Assembly (NCBI GenBank): GCA_018433015.1
Contig: JAHDSB010000062.1
Span: 1-61,904, forward strand
DNA from: Clostridia bacterium
GTDB taxonomy: Bacteria > Bacillota > Peptococcia > DRI-13 > SV3-B141
Length of the DNA: 61,904 bases
Reading direction: 5' to 3'
Shown here piece after piece: positions 1 through 8,639 of the stretch. Below the pieces are notes generated by a model. It ran no database searches and had not been told where the DNA came from. It worked only from the letters and a program-made list of their open reading frames with translations. Made by a program: the position numbers and the translations under genes. Position 1 is the first letter of the stretch, and every line of letters begins with the position of its first letter.

Positions 1-173
1 GATAGAAAGGTGTGTCTTATGACAAGGTATTTCCTTTTTCTAAAATAAAAAGATTGTTATCTTGAGTGATGAAAAATTACATTAAATCAGCTATGTATGG
101 GATATGAAAGTAAGTGCCAACGTTTACTTGACTGTAACAGTTTTATGAGATTAATGGAAATAAATTCAATTAG

Positions 174-182
174 TGATATAAT
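174..182 (+). promoter_or_regulatory. Candidate extended -10 promoter
   Basis: TGATATAAT is a perfect TGnTATAAT extended -10 element about 90 bases upstream of the 271 start. No convincing -35 box lies 17 bases before it, as is common for extended -10 promoters. Positions 1-270 hold no gene that I can see. Confidence 0.4.
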
Positions 183-270
183 CATAACAGAACAGAATTA
201 ATAATAAAGGGAATGAACGGTTTCTAAATTCCGTTAATATTTTAAAATAATACAATGGAGGAGGAATATA

Positions 271-2319
271 ATGGACGAGCATAATGAATTAGATATTTTA
301 AAAAGTCTTGTATTACATTCAAGAGAAGGTCAAAGTATTGAATTAAAAAACACAAATATTTCAATCATATACTTTGGAAATCCAATATTTTTTATTTTGC
401 CAAGTAGTGATTCTGATCGAGGTATATTAATAGAGATAGAACATGAAGTACTTTCTAATTACATTGGGTATGATAAATTTCAGGCACTTTTGCAGAACCT
501 AAACAAAAAAATGAATTCGATAATTGTATTTGAAACAACATTTTTGAGACAAATCACTATAAGTGGTAATGTTGCTGAAGTTATCGACCCATTAACTAAA
601 GAGAATAATGTTAAACTAATAAAAGCAAAGAAAATAACTAAATGCGCAGAAAATGATTGGAAAAGAGGGCACATATTATTTCAAGGGGAAGACAAGTCAT
701 ATTTGCAAGTCAATGAAGGCTTAAGAGGTAGGATTGCCAGAGGGCTTAGACGCTATGTACATACTAATATTTTTTCTTATCTTACTCAAGAAATAAATAC
801 TCAATTTATTGAAGAAAAGGAAAAAGTATTTGGAATCTTTGAATGTGAAAAATGTAAAGAAATAGAAATATATCATGCTTTTGAAGTAGCTAATAGATTG
901 TGTGATAGTAGATACTGTAGAAATTGTTCGCAAAGCAAATATAAAAGTCTTATAGAAGTACCATTTTCGGATACGTTCTTAGTGGATATTTTTTCGGAGT
1001 TCAATACTTTTTTTGAAAAGTATATGCATCAGGGTATAACGCCACCGGATTGGATGATTCACAAACTTTTGAAATATTCCAAATTGGATCATCAATTAGA
1101 GATAGGTGTAGTATATGATTATTTAAGAAATATGTACAAAGAGAAATTTCAAAAGTCAAAATATGATATAATGATTAAATTAGAGGGAGTTATAAAAAAA
1201 GCTGAAAACAACAAGGTAAGATTCGAAGAATTTCTTAAGTATGATGAAAAATTTTCAACATTACAAAGTTTTCAAACAACCACAGATATTTCATTAGTGT
1301 ATAATAACATTTATAGTAAGTTAAGGTTTAAAATTCAAGAATTTTATTATCCGAATCCAATTACAACAGTTGAGTCTGACGAATTTATAGACATAAGTGA
1401 AGTTGAGGACATGGATTTTAATTCAATAATCAATTTATATAAAGATACATTTGATTTAATTGGAGATCACTGGTTTCTTGCAAACTTAGCAAAAGTAGTT
1501 AAGAATTCCCCTATCATCGAAGATTGTATTACAGCTGATTTGTATGGATCAAATTTGCTAAATAAGACTTTAAGATTAACAAGAAATACTGATTTACATG
1601 ACATCATAGAAGATACTTATAATGTACAAATTAGAAATGCAATTGCACATCCAGGAAGAGTTATAGACAAAGTGAATAATGAAATCAAAATATATGATAA
1701 AGGGATTTTAATAGAAACATTTAAGATAAATGAGTTTTTAAAAAATGTTGAGAAACTAATTGATTTTCATATTGAATTAACCTATGCGAAATATAGGTTG
1801 GCCATGAAGAAAGACGCAGCTTTTTTAATGACAGGTGGAATTTTATCATTTCAACCTGAATTTTATACTAAGCCAAATGAAAATGAAAAACCACACTTAG
1901 TAATTAATCAATTAGAACAATTCAAATTTTATGGAAACAATAATTTGGATTTTTGGTCGAAAAACATTAATATAGAAACAATTGAAGAAAAAGTTGGAAT
2001 ACGATTTTCTATTAAAAGAAATAAGTCTAATTACTTTGAAACTCCTGAAGTGAGAGAAACAGTATGGGGTGCAAGTGACCATATTAAGGAGTGGGTAGAG
2101 CTAGCAGTGAAAGAAAAAGAAATTGTTGTAACTCACAGATATTGCTATATTCCTATAGATATTAATTCGGGTGAAAGAGATTTGCAATGGATACCCTTAG
2201 AAATACCAATTTATCCACTAGAAGATGAACAAGAGGTATTTATAAAATCTATGACCGAATGCGGAAAAATAGAAATTTCCGGAGACTTAGAGAAACAATT
2301 TACAAAATTCATTTCATAG
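271..2319 (+). CDS. Unrecognised protein with Cys4 cluster and HEPN-like Rx4H motif
   Basis: The 682-residue product is not one I recognise. A GGAGGAGG ribosome binding site at 257-264 fixes the start. Two CxxC pairs (C192/C195 and C216/C219) look like a zinc-binding ribbon. RNAIAHP at residues 455-461 has the Rx4H spacing (R455, H460) of HEPN domains, many of which are RNases in antiviral or toxin systems. The C-terminal third has no recognisable motif. The gene is AT-rich and lies outside the ICE, next to the integration boundary. A defence role is an inference from the motif and from the restriction operon beyond the other ICE end. It could instead be an unrelated protein with a chance RNxxAHP motif. 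Confidence 0.75.
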   Translation: MDEHNELDILKSLVLHSREGQSIELKNTNISIIYFGNPIFFILPSSDSDRGILIEIEHEVLSNYIGYDKFQALLQNLNKKMNSIIVFETTFLRQITISGNVAEVIDPLTKENNVKLIKAKKITKCAENDWKRGHILFQGEDKSYLQVNEGLRGRIARGLRRYVHTNIFSYLTQEINTQFIEEKEKVFGIFECEKCKEIEIYHAFEVANRLCDSRYCRNCSQSKYKSLIEVPFSDTFLVDIFSEFNTFFEKYMHQGITPPDWMIHKLLKYSKLDHQLEIGVVYDYLRNMYKEKFQKSKYDIMIKLEGVIKKAENNKVRFEEFLKYDEKFSTLQSFQTTTDISLVYNNIYSKLRFKIQEFYYPNPITTVESDEFIDISEVEDMDFNSIINLYKDTFDLIGDHWFLANLAKVVKNSPIIEDCITADLYGSNLLNKTLRLTRNTDLHDIIEDTYNVQIRNAIAHPGRVIDKVNNEIKIYDKGILIETFKINEFLKNVEKLIDFHIELTYAKYRLAMKKDAAFLMTGGILSFQPEFYTKPNENEKPHLVINQLEQFKFYGNNNLDFWSKNINIETIEEKVGIRFSIKRNKSNYFETPEVRETVWGASDHIKEWVELAVKEKEIVVTHRYCYIPIDINSGERDLQWIPLEIPIYPLEDEQEVFIKSMTECGKIEISGDLEKQFTKFIS

Positions 2320-2472
2320 GATATTTGATATTTTAATATATAAAAACAAAGTAGCTTCGTTGCCATGATTACTAACTTAAACAAAGATTATCCATATTAT
2401 TATAATCAAATAAAACGGATGAATAAGGGAATGTAGGTTTTAGCTTATGTTCTCTTTTCATATAAACGAAGT

Positions 2473-2516
2473 AAAAAGCCGTTTGCTTTATTGAGCGATA
2501 AAGCAAACGGCTTTTT
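2473..2516. terminator. Strong bidirectional terminator upstream of parA
   Basis: AAAAAGCCGTTTGCTTTA and its exact complement form an 18-bp perfect stem around an 8-base loop. T-runs lie on both strands, so it can stop transcription from either side. It insulates parAB from the flank and marks the approximate left edge of the ICE backbone. Confidence 0.85.
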
Positions 2517-2539
2517 TGCGTGAAAGGAGGAAATTAAAA

Positions 2540-3364
2540 GTGTCAAAAGTAATCGCCCTGGCAAATCAGAAAGGCGGCACGGGTAAAACTACGACAACTG
2601 TCAATTTGGGTATCGGACTTGCGGCACAGGGTAAAAAGGTATTGCTGGTGGACGCAGACGCACAGGGTAACCTGACGGACTCATTGGGCTTCCGTGAGCC
2701 GGATAATCTTCCCGTTTCGCTGGCTACAATCCTGACCAAAACCATGATGGAGGAGCCATATGAGCCTGATGAGGGAATACTTCACCATGCAGAAGGTATT
2801 GACCTTATGCCGGGGAACATTGAATTGTCAGCTATAGAGGTATCCCTCGTCAACACCATGAGCAGGGAAACGGTATTGTGCAGCTACATTAACACTGTTA
2901 AATCCAGCTATGACTATGTGTTGATAGATTGTATGCCATCTCTGGGCATGATGACTATCAACGCCCTTGCGTCTGCCGATAGTGTAATTATTCCCGTTCA
3001 GGCTCATTATCTGCCCGCTAAAGGAATGACACAGCTTTTGCAGACCATCACTAAGGTAAGGCGACAAATCAATCCCAAGTTGGCCATTGATGGCGTTTTG
3101 CTCACAATGATGGATAACCGTACTAACTTTGCAAAAGACATTTCCTTTGTACTGCGACGGGACTATGGCGACAAGCTACGGGTGTTTCAAACGGAAATCC
3201 CTCTGTCCATCCGGGCGGCAGAAACAAGCGCACAAGGCAAAAGTATCTATGCTTATGACCCTCACGGGATAGTTTCAAAAGCTTACAAATCCTTTACGAA
3301 GGAGGTGCAGGACATTGGCGAAAAGCAGCGTAAGAGACAGCATCAAGCTGACCTCAGTAGATGA
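2540..3364 (+). CDS. parA: ParA/Soj-family partition ATPase
   Basis: The 274-residue ParA/MinD-type P-loop ATPase probably drives segregation or maintenance of the excised circular form, acting on the nucleoid with ParB. A deviant Walker A motif (KGGTGKTT) lies near residue 12, and the switch regions VDADAQGN and VLIDCMPSLG follow. I chose the GTG start at 2540 because AAAGGAGG sits nine bases before it and the protein then begins SKVIALANQKGG, as expected for the family. The longer frame from 2516 would begin inside the terminator. Its 3' end overlaps parB by 50 bases, so the two are translationally linked. The call is secure; the role in ICE stability is inferred. Confidence 0.95.
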   Translation: MSKVIALANQKGGTGKTTTTVNLGIGLAAQGKKVLLVDADAQGNLTDSLGFREPDNLPVSLATILTKTMMEEPYEPDEGILHHAEGIDLMPGNIELSAIEVSLVNTMSRETVLCSYINTVKSSYDYVLIDCMPSLGMMTINALASADSVIIPVQAHYLPAKGMTQLLQTITKVRRQINPKLAIDGVLLTMMDNRTNFAKDISFVLRRDYGDKLRVFQTEIPLSIRAAETSAQGKSIYAYDPHGIVSKAYKSFTKEVQDIGEKQRKRQHQADLSR

Positions 3365-4259
3365 TCTGTTTTCCACTGAGGAAAGCCGTGTTGAACAGCA
3401 GCGTGAAAAGGTGCTGGATATTCCCTTATCGGAAATCAGTGATTTTCCTAATCATCCGTTTAAGGTGAAAGCTGATGAAGCAATGCTTGAAATGGCGGAC
3501 AGCGTAAAGCAATACGGTGTTTTAGTTCCAGGACTTGTGCGACCTAAAGCTGGCGGCGGCTATGAAATGGTTGCCGGGCACCGACGTAAAAAGGCAAGTG
3601 AGCTTGCGGGCAAAGAAAATATGCCTTGCATTGTTCGCGAACTTGACGACGACCAAGCTACTATTATTATGGTTGACAGCAATTTGCAAAGGGAAAGCAT
3701 TTTACCCAGTGAAAAAGCCTTTGCATATAAGATGAAGCTGGAAGCTATGAAGCGGCAGGCAGGAAGACCAAGTAAAGAAAATTCTACCCAAGTTGGGCAG
3801 GATTTAAGGGGAAAGTATTCTGTTGAGATTTTAGGTGAGCAAGTTGGTGAAAGTAGAAATCAAATTCAGCGTTACATCCGCTTAACTGAACTTATACCAC
3901 CCATTCTTGAAATGGTTGACGAAAAACGAATTGCCTTTAATCCTGCTGTGGAGATTTCCTACTTAGCCGAAAATGAACAGCAAGACCTATACAACACCAT
4001 GCAGTCGGAGGATTGCACTCCATCTTTGGCACAGGCACAGCGCATGAAGAAGCTCAGTCAGGACGGCAGGCTGAACATAGATGTCATTTTCTCCATTCTT
4101 ACAGAGGAAAAGCCAAATCAAAAGGAAAAATTCAATATCCAGAGGGAACGCATTGACCGATTTTTCCCTAAGAACTTTTCGGAAAAGCAGAAGGAGGACT
4201 TGATTGTTCAGCTGCTTGAAAACTGGTTCAAAAAGCGGCAGCGGGAACAGGAACGATGA
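3315..4259 (+). CDS. parB: ParB/Spo0J-family partition protein
   Basis: The 314-residue ParB has the N-terminal CTP-binding ParB/Srx fold, with GHRRKKASEL near residue 90 followed by the MVDSNLQRE segment. A central helix-turn-helix region around residues 165-190 would contact a centromere. The TTG start has GGAGGT eight bases upstream and lies inside the end of parA. A terminator follows at 4284-4313, making parAB a self-contained unit. The centromere is not known. No classical parS (TGTTTCACGTGAAACA) was seen, but a repeated TTCGGYTGGTAA element lies 0.4-0.6 kb downstream. N-terminal features and length fit the family well. Confidence 0.93.
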   Translation: MAKSSVRDSIKLTSVDDLFSTEESRVEQQREKVLDIPLSEISDFPNHPFKVKADEAMLEMADSVKQYGVLVPGLVRPKAGGGYEMVAGHRRKKASELAGKENMPCIVRELDDDQATIIMVDSNLQRESILPSEKAFAYKMKLEAMKRQAGRPSKENSTQVGQDLRGKYSVEILGEQVGESRNQIQRYIRLTELIPPILEMVDEKRIAFNPAVEISYLAENEQQDLYNTMQSEDCTPSLAQAQRMKKLSQDGRLNIDVIFSILTEEKPNQKEKFNIQRERIDRFFPKNFSEKQKEDLIVQLLENWFKKRQREQER

Positions 4260-4283
4260 ACCGGCGGTGCAAGATAATCATTT

Positions 4284-4313
4284 CACTCTCAAATGAACGA
4301 GGGTGTTTTTTTT
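4284..4313 (+). terminator. Terminator after parB
   Basis: CACTCTC pairs with GAGGGTG (one G-U) around an 8-base loop and is followed by a T-run of about nine. Confidence 0.7.
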
Positions 4314-4340
4314 ATGCCCTTTTTGAAAGGAGGTGCGCCT

Positions 4341-4514
4341 ATGCACTTTACAGAAGGGAGGTTGCGCGAATATGAGCGCATGATGCAGGAAAAACCGGTA
4401 CATGACCGCAGACCCATTAAAACCATGAAGGAGAGGGATTGTAAGAACTGTCTGCACTTTGATAAGCGTTTCCACAAATGCAAAATGGAAAAGTGCGCCA
4501 TATATGATGATTAA
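4341..4514 (+). CDS. Small Cys-rich protein
   Basis: A 57-residue basic protein starts at the ATG at 4341, preceded by AAAGGAGGT. The C-terminal half contains DCKNC, then KCKMEKC, four cysteines spaced as in a small zinc-binding knuckle. It lies between the parB terminator and the Tad locus. I do not recognise the family; small Cys4 proteins of this kind occur in Firmicutes mobile elements. Its function is unknown. Confidence 0.6.
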   Translation: MHFTEGRLREYERMMQEKPVHDRRPIKTMKERDCKNCLHFDKRFHKCKMEKCAIYDD

Positions 4515-4620
4515 AAGACAGATAAACATTTTACACCAAGGGGGTAGTATGACTATTTATGGAAAGCAGAGACTACGCTGTTTCCCGTCGTTCCCCTCCC
4601 CACACCCCTCCCCTTTAAAT

Positions 4621-4661
4621 TTACCAGCCGAAAAAGAAATATTTTAGCCTTCGGCTGGTAA
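4621..4661. repeat. Perfect 12-bp inverted repeat, with a third copy at 4838-4849
   Basis: TTACCAGCCGAA (4621-4632) and its exact complement TTCGGCTGGTAA (4650-4661) flank a 17-base loop. A third, one-mismatch copy (TTCGGTTGGTAA) is at 4838-4849. There is no T-run after the stem, so a simple terminator is unlikely. The position just downstream of parAB makes a centromere-like site or operator possible. Confidence 0.6.
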
Positions 4662-4693
4662 TATACCAAAGTTTACATAGAAAGGAGCCTGTT

Positions 4694-4822
4694 ATGAAAG
4701 ATACAAGAAAGAAAAAGCTCAAGGTTTTCCGTACACTGATCCGACTCATCAGAACCGATGACAAGGAGATACAGGGCCAAAGAAATGGGCAGGCTGCCGG
4801 GAAGAAAACTGAAAATCAGTAA
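4694..4822 (+). CDS. Small basic protein
   Basis: A 42-residue, Lys/Arg-rich peptide starts at ATG 4694 with AAAGGAG at 4681-4687. It lies between two copies of the TTCGGYTGGTAA element, directly before the Tad locus. No motif is recognisable. Coding status rests on the good ribosome binding site and the basic, DNA-binding-like composition. It is too short to be sure. Confidence 0.4.
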   Translation: MKDTRKKKLKVFRTLIRLIRTDDKEIQGQRNGQAAGKKTENQ

Positions 4823-4893
4823 AGGCAGCCATCTTTTTTCGGTTGGTAAAATCGGCCTTTATTCTAAAAACATGAAAGGAGGAACATAACAAC

Positions 4894-5604
4894 TTGAAGC
4901 TACTGAAAAACCGGATATTTCTAAGTGTCCTATGCCTTTTGATTGCGGCAGTCGTTTCTTTTGTGCTTCTACCGCGTTTTTACGAGAACAAAAGTACAAC
5001 GGTCATGGTGCTGCGGGCATCGGAGGACATCCCGGCGGGAACAGAGATACAGGATAAACATATTGCTTCTGTGGAGGTAGGAAGCTTTGGAATGCCTGAG
5101 GGGGTTATCAAAGATAAGACCATGATTGTGGGAAAAGTTGCACAGACCGCTATCTCCAAAGGGGACTATTTCTTTCCACAAAAGTTAGGTGAAACTATTG
5201 CCAGCGAATTGCTTGACCGGATTGTAAAAAATAATCAACGCCTTGTTACCGTGAGTGTACCGAGTATTGCCGCAGGGCTTTCCTCCCACCTGAAAAGCGG
5301 TGATATGGTAACGGTAGCTGTGTTTATGGAGAAAGCAACAGGCGGTCAGGAAGCTTCTCCACAGGTTATTATTTATCCGGAACTGAAAGGGCTGGAGGTT
5401 TACAGCGTGGAGAATGCCCGAACACAGGATACCGCAGAGGTTCGGGAGCAGCAGTTAAACAGCCAGTCATCCACCGGTGACCCCGTTCCCAAGGCTATAA
5501 CCTTAATTGCCACTGAAGCCCAGGCTGAAAAGCTCATTGAAGCTGAATATACCGGCAAGCTGCACCTTATTTTTGAGAAACGAGGTGTAAGCCATGAGCA
5601 GTAA
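4894..5604 (+). CDS. CpaB/RcpC-like SAF-domain pilus assembly protein
   Basis: The 236-residue protein has one N-terminal membrane anchor (about residues 7-27). A SAF domain follows (about residues 38-105), with the typical ASEDIPAGTEI opening and the KGDYFF segment. It is the CpaB/RcpC component of Tad (type IVc) pili. In Gram-negatives this acts near the secretin; here, without an outer membrane, it is presumably an extracytoplasmic assembly or wall-associated factor. The TTG start has AAAGGAGG eleven bases upstream. It overlaps the next gene by 11 bases and is the first gene of the pilus operon. Confidence 0.85.
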   Translation: MKLLKNRIFLSVLCLLIAAVVSFVLLPRFYENKSTTVMVLRASEDIPAGTEIQDKHIASVEVGSFGMPEGVIKDKTMIVGKVAQTAISKGDYFFPQKLGETIASELLDRIVKNNQRLVTVSVPSIAAGLSSHLKSGDMVTVAVFMEKATGGQEASPQVIIYPELKGLEVYSVENARTQDTAEVREQQLNSQSSTGDPVPKAITLIATEAQAEKLIEAEYTGKLHLIFEKRGVSHEQ

Positions 5605-6331
5605 AATCTATACTGTTTGGGGAGGCAGCAACAGCGGCAAAACCACCTTTGCAGCTAACCTGGCCTGCGCTCTTTCCAAGCGTGAAGTGCTGGTGGGACT
5701 TATTTCCTCCAATCTCACCTATGGGGATATGCAGGTTCTTTTCGGTCAAAGCGTCCCCACAGAAAAGGGTTTGTTTCAGGCTTTGAATGAGGATAATCCA
5801 AACATCGGAGAAAAATTCGTGGAGTATGAGGAAAGCAAAAATCTGTTTTTTCTGTCTGTTCCCACTTGCTATTCCGGCCTGCTTTGTGACACCGTGACTT
5901 TGCAAAGTGTGGAACGGATGATTAACTCTGCAGCTTTAGTATTTGACATACTCCTTGTGGATGGAGCTTCTGAAATCAATAACCCGGTATCAGGTGTGGG
6001 CTTGTGGCTGGCAGACGAGATTTTTACCCTGCACAGACCATCCATATCAGCACAAATGTGGTATCGGGGCGTTGCGGATTTTATGCGGGAGCTGCATATA
6101 GCCGAAAAGCAAATTCATGTATTGCAAGCTCCCACTGGTGAATTTGATAATAAGACCTATCAAAGCATGATGGAACTGTCTTTTGCCTATGAGCTGCCCT
6201 ACGTCAAACGGGCAGGTGAACTGGAAAACGCCGGAACACCCCTGTATTTCTTCCATGATCGACCTTGCAGACGCTACGGCAAGGTGCTGGAGGAAATTGC
6301 AAAGAGAATGTGCGGAGGTGGGAAGCCATGA
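5594..6331 (+). CDS. TadZ/CpaE-like MinD-family ATPase
   Basis: The 245-residue P-loop protein carries a Walker A-like GGSNSGKTT at residues 10-18 and a Walker B-like ILLVDGASEI segment. It resembles CpaE/TadZ, the ParA/MinD relatives that position Tad pilus machinery at the cytoplasmic membrane. It lacks the N-terminal receiver-like domain of longer CpaE proteins. It overlaps both neighbours (start inside the CpaB-like gene, end overlapping cpaF by ATGA), which supports co-translation. A second ParA-type protein (parA, 2540) on the same element has a different Walker A sequence and neighbourhood, so the two are not simple duplicates. Confidence 0.8.
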   Translation: MSSKIYTVWGGSNSGKTTFAANLACALSKREVLVGLISSNLTYGDMQVLFGQSVPTEKGLFQALNEDNPNIGEKFVEYEESKNLFFLSVPTCYSGLLCDTVTLQSVERMINSAALVFDILLVDGASEINNPVSGVGLWLADEIFTLHRPSISAQMWYRGVADFMRELHIAEKQIHVLQAPTGEFDNKTYQSMMELSFAYELPYVKRAGELENAGTPLYFFHDRPCRRYGKVLEEIAKRMCGGGKP

Positions 6332-7716
6332 GCAACAGATTTTCAGTCAACGACCTTATTTACAGGGCTAACAAGAGGCGATCAGACAGCGGAGAAAATA
6401 TAAAAGCCCAGGACTATGGAGAAATCCTTGACAAGTTGCAACGTATTATTGCAAAGAACCATTCGGCAGAACTGGCCCAGGTATTGTATTCCGAGGAAGC
6501 CGAGGGAAAGCTCAAGGACCTTATTATGCGCTACTTAAACAGTGAGCAGCTGGTAGCAAAAGATATCCGGAACATTTCCGAGCTTGTGGATGCGGTGTAT
6601 TACGACATGGCGGGTATGGGGCTGCTATCTCCATATCTTCAGGACAGTGATGTAGAGGAAATCAACGTCAATGGATTTAGTGGTATCTGGGTACTGTACA
6701 AGGACAGAAAGGTGCGGCTTACAGAAACCTTTGGAAATCCGGAAGCCTGCGCCAACATCGTCCGGAAGATGAGCCGGTTCGGGAACGTTATCCTGGATGG
6801 TTCCAAACCTATCGGTGACAGTTATATTTCAAAAGGTGTTCGTATGTCGGGAGCCATTGAACCTTGCGTCGATTCAGATGCCGGAGCCATTGCTTCCATA
6901 AGAAAGCAAAAGCCATCGTATATTACACGTGAAAACCTCATCGGGTGGGATACAGCCACAGCAGAAGAACTTGATTTTCTCACCCTTTGCGTCAACAACG
7001 GTGTATCGGTAGCCATTGCCGGAGCCACCGGCAGCGGAAAAACTGCTGACATGGGATATATTCTAAGCTGTGTATCCGCAGATAAACGTATCGTAACCAT
7101 TGAAGATACCCGCGAATTGACGTTGGCACAGTTTGATGAAAACGGCGTAATGACTAACGATGTCATTCATCTTTTGACCAAAGAGGAACCCAATCCCGTA
7201 ACCATGCTGGATTTACTGAAGCTGTCATTAAGACTGCATCCTCAAATCCTTGTTCCTGCAGAAATGCGTGGCAAAGAAGCCCTCACAGTGCAGGAAGCAG
7301 GAAGAACGGGACACACCATCGTCAGTACCCTCCATGCAAACAGTGCGAGGACGGCCTATGAAAGAATACTGACTATGTGCCTGGAGGCTGGAACGTTCTT
7401 GTCAGAGGAAAGGCTTTTGAAAAACATAGTAGAAGCCTTCCCTATTATGCTGTTTAAGATGCAATTGCCAGATAAGTCAAGAAAGTACATGGAAGTCTTT
7501 GAAGCCACCGGAGTAAAGAATGGTGAAGTCATAGGCAGCACTCTTTTTAAATATGTGGTTGACCATTATGAGCGGGATAGCACCGGGAGGATTATAAAGG
7601 TTGTGGGAGGCCATAAGCGTTTGGGCTGCATTTCCACAGCACTTGCTGAAAAGCTGCTGGTTGGCGGTGTGCCGCAAAAGGAGATTCGCCGCTTTTCGGA
7701 AGGAGGAACTGCATGA
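6328..7716 (+). CDS. cpaF: CpaF/TadA-type secretion ATPase
   Basis: The 462-residue ATPase powers pilus assembly. Visible features are the N-terminal all-helical region, a Walker A GATGSGKT at residues 232-239, an Asp-box/Walker B region around EMRG (E312), and the His-box STLHAN near residue 335. These define the CpaF/TadA branch of the GspE superfamily. The start at 6328 overlaps the previous stop and has GGAGGTGGG upstream. The stop overlaps tadB as ATGA. Walker B reads PAEMRG where many relatives have VGEIRG. The catalytic glutamate is retained, so I expect an active enzyme. Confidence 0.93.
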   Translation: MSNRFSVNDLIYRANKRRSDSGENIKAQDYGEILDKLQRIIAKNHSAELAQVLYSEEAEGKLKDLIMRYLNSEQLVAKDIRNISELVDAVYYDMAGMGLLSPYLQDSDVEEINVNGFSGIWVLYKDRKVRLTETFGNPEACANIVRKMSRFGNVILDGSKPIGDSYISKGVRMSGAIEPCVDSDAGAIASIRKQKPSYITRENLIGWDTATAEELDFLTLCVNNGVSVAIAGATGSGKTADMGYILSCVSADKRIVTIEDTRELTLAQFDENGVMTNDVIHLLTKEEPNPVTMLDLLKLSLRLHPQILVPAEMRGKEALTVQEAGRTGHTIVSTLHANSARTAYERILTMCLEAGTFLSEERLLKNIVEAFPIMLFKMQLPDKSRKYMEVFEATGVKNGEVIGSTLFKYVVDHYERDSTGRIIKVVGGHKRLGCISTALAEKLLVGGVPQKEIRRFSEGGTA

Positions 7717-8627
7717 ATTCAATTTACCTATTCTTAGTTCTTGTTTTCCTGCTCATCAGCCTTGCACTATTTTTATTGTTAAAATTGGACCCATTGAAAG
7801 TGGAGCAGAACCCATTGAAAAAGCGCCGTTTGTACCTGACAGGGACGAAACTTAAAATCACCGAGAGAATTTCAATCCGGTTTCAAACTCTGTTTAGACA
7901 AACCCGATGCACAAGGAAAAAATTTCTTGTAATGGTGCTGGTATCGGCATTAGGCGGCTTTATGGCCGGGATACTGTTATTTGGAAGTGCGGAGCTGGCT
8001 TCAGTGATGGCGATATGCGTTATTCCCGCACCGTACTTTTATCTGACAGTGAAAAGCTCTGGAGCGGCCCGGGAGGAAATTGAAGGACTGGAAAACACCA
8101 TGTCCATTATCACCAATGCCTATGCCGGAAATGACGACATCATTAAAGCAGTGGAGCTTTATGTGGAGGAAAAGAACCGGTATATTCCGGTTCACTTAAG
8201 GACGCCAACGCCTTTTGACGAGTTTATCTCAGAAATCAGGCTCATAAATCCCAATGTTGAACATGGACTATACCGCTTGGAAGCTAAAATCAAAAACCGG
8301 TATTTTGCCGAATGGGTGAAAACCCTTATCCTTTGTCACCATGACCGGAGACTGAAATTCGCTTTGTTTCCCATCATCAAAGCAATGAATGACGCGAAAT
8401 CCATGCAGATTGAAAGTGATGGCATGATGGTCAGGGTATGGCGGGACTATCTTATGACGGCAGGACTGATGTTTTCCATCATCCCCATGATGCGTTTTTC
8501 CAACGCTGAATGGTTTTCCATTCTCACCAAAACCACTATCGGAAAGCTGCTGATCGTCCTGATGCTTGTAACCGCACTTGCCACCGCCTTTTATGTAATG
8601 AAAGCTACAAAACCATCAAACAGATAA
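7713..8627 (+). CDS. tadB: TadB-like inner-membrane platform protein
   Basis: This 304-residue membrane protein has an N-terminal transmembrane helix (about residues 3-24), a central hydrophobic pair around residues 70-115, a cytoplasmic helical stretch and two C-terminal transmembrane helices. That layout matches the T2SSF/TadB family, which forms the membrane platform contacted by CpaF. Sequence conservation is low, as is usual for TadB. The identification leans on length, topology and its place between cpaF and tadC. It is translationally coupled to cpaF by ATGA. Confidence 0.82.
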   Translation: MNSIYLFLVLVFLLISLALFLLLKLDPLKVEQNPLKKRRLYLTGTKLKITERISIRFQTLFRQTRCTRKKFLVMVLVSALGGFMAGILLFGSAELASVMAICVIPAPYFYLTVKSSGAAREEIEGLENTMSIITNAYAGNDDIIKAVELYVEEKNRYIPVHLRTPTPFDEFISEIRLINPNVEHGLYRLEAKIKNRYFAEWVKTLILCHHDRRLKFALFPIIKAMNDAKSMQIESDGMMVRVWRDYLMTAGLMFSIIPMMRFSNAEWFSILTKTTIGKLLIVLMLVTALATAFYVMKATKPSNR

Positions 8628-8639
8628 GGAGGCTTTACG

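Noticed and set aside
2388-2398. TTATCCATATT also at 55699-55709, as an att direct repeat
   Set aside because: Eleven AT-rich bases can match by chance between two AT-rich flanks. Serine recombinases need only very short cores. Kept as a weak hint only.
2828-3067. Minus-strand ORF inside parA
   Set aside because: Shadow of parA with no ribosome binding site; same for other antisense frames over strong genes.
4549-4647. 32-codon ORF before the inverted repeat
   Set aside because: GGGGG lies only four bases from the ATG, and the peptide is Pro/Ser-rich and ends in the repeat.
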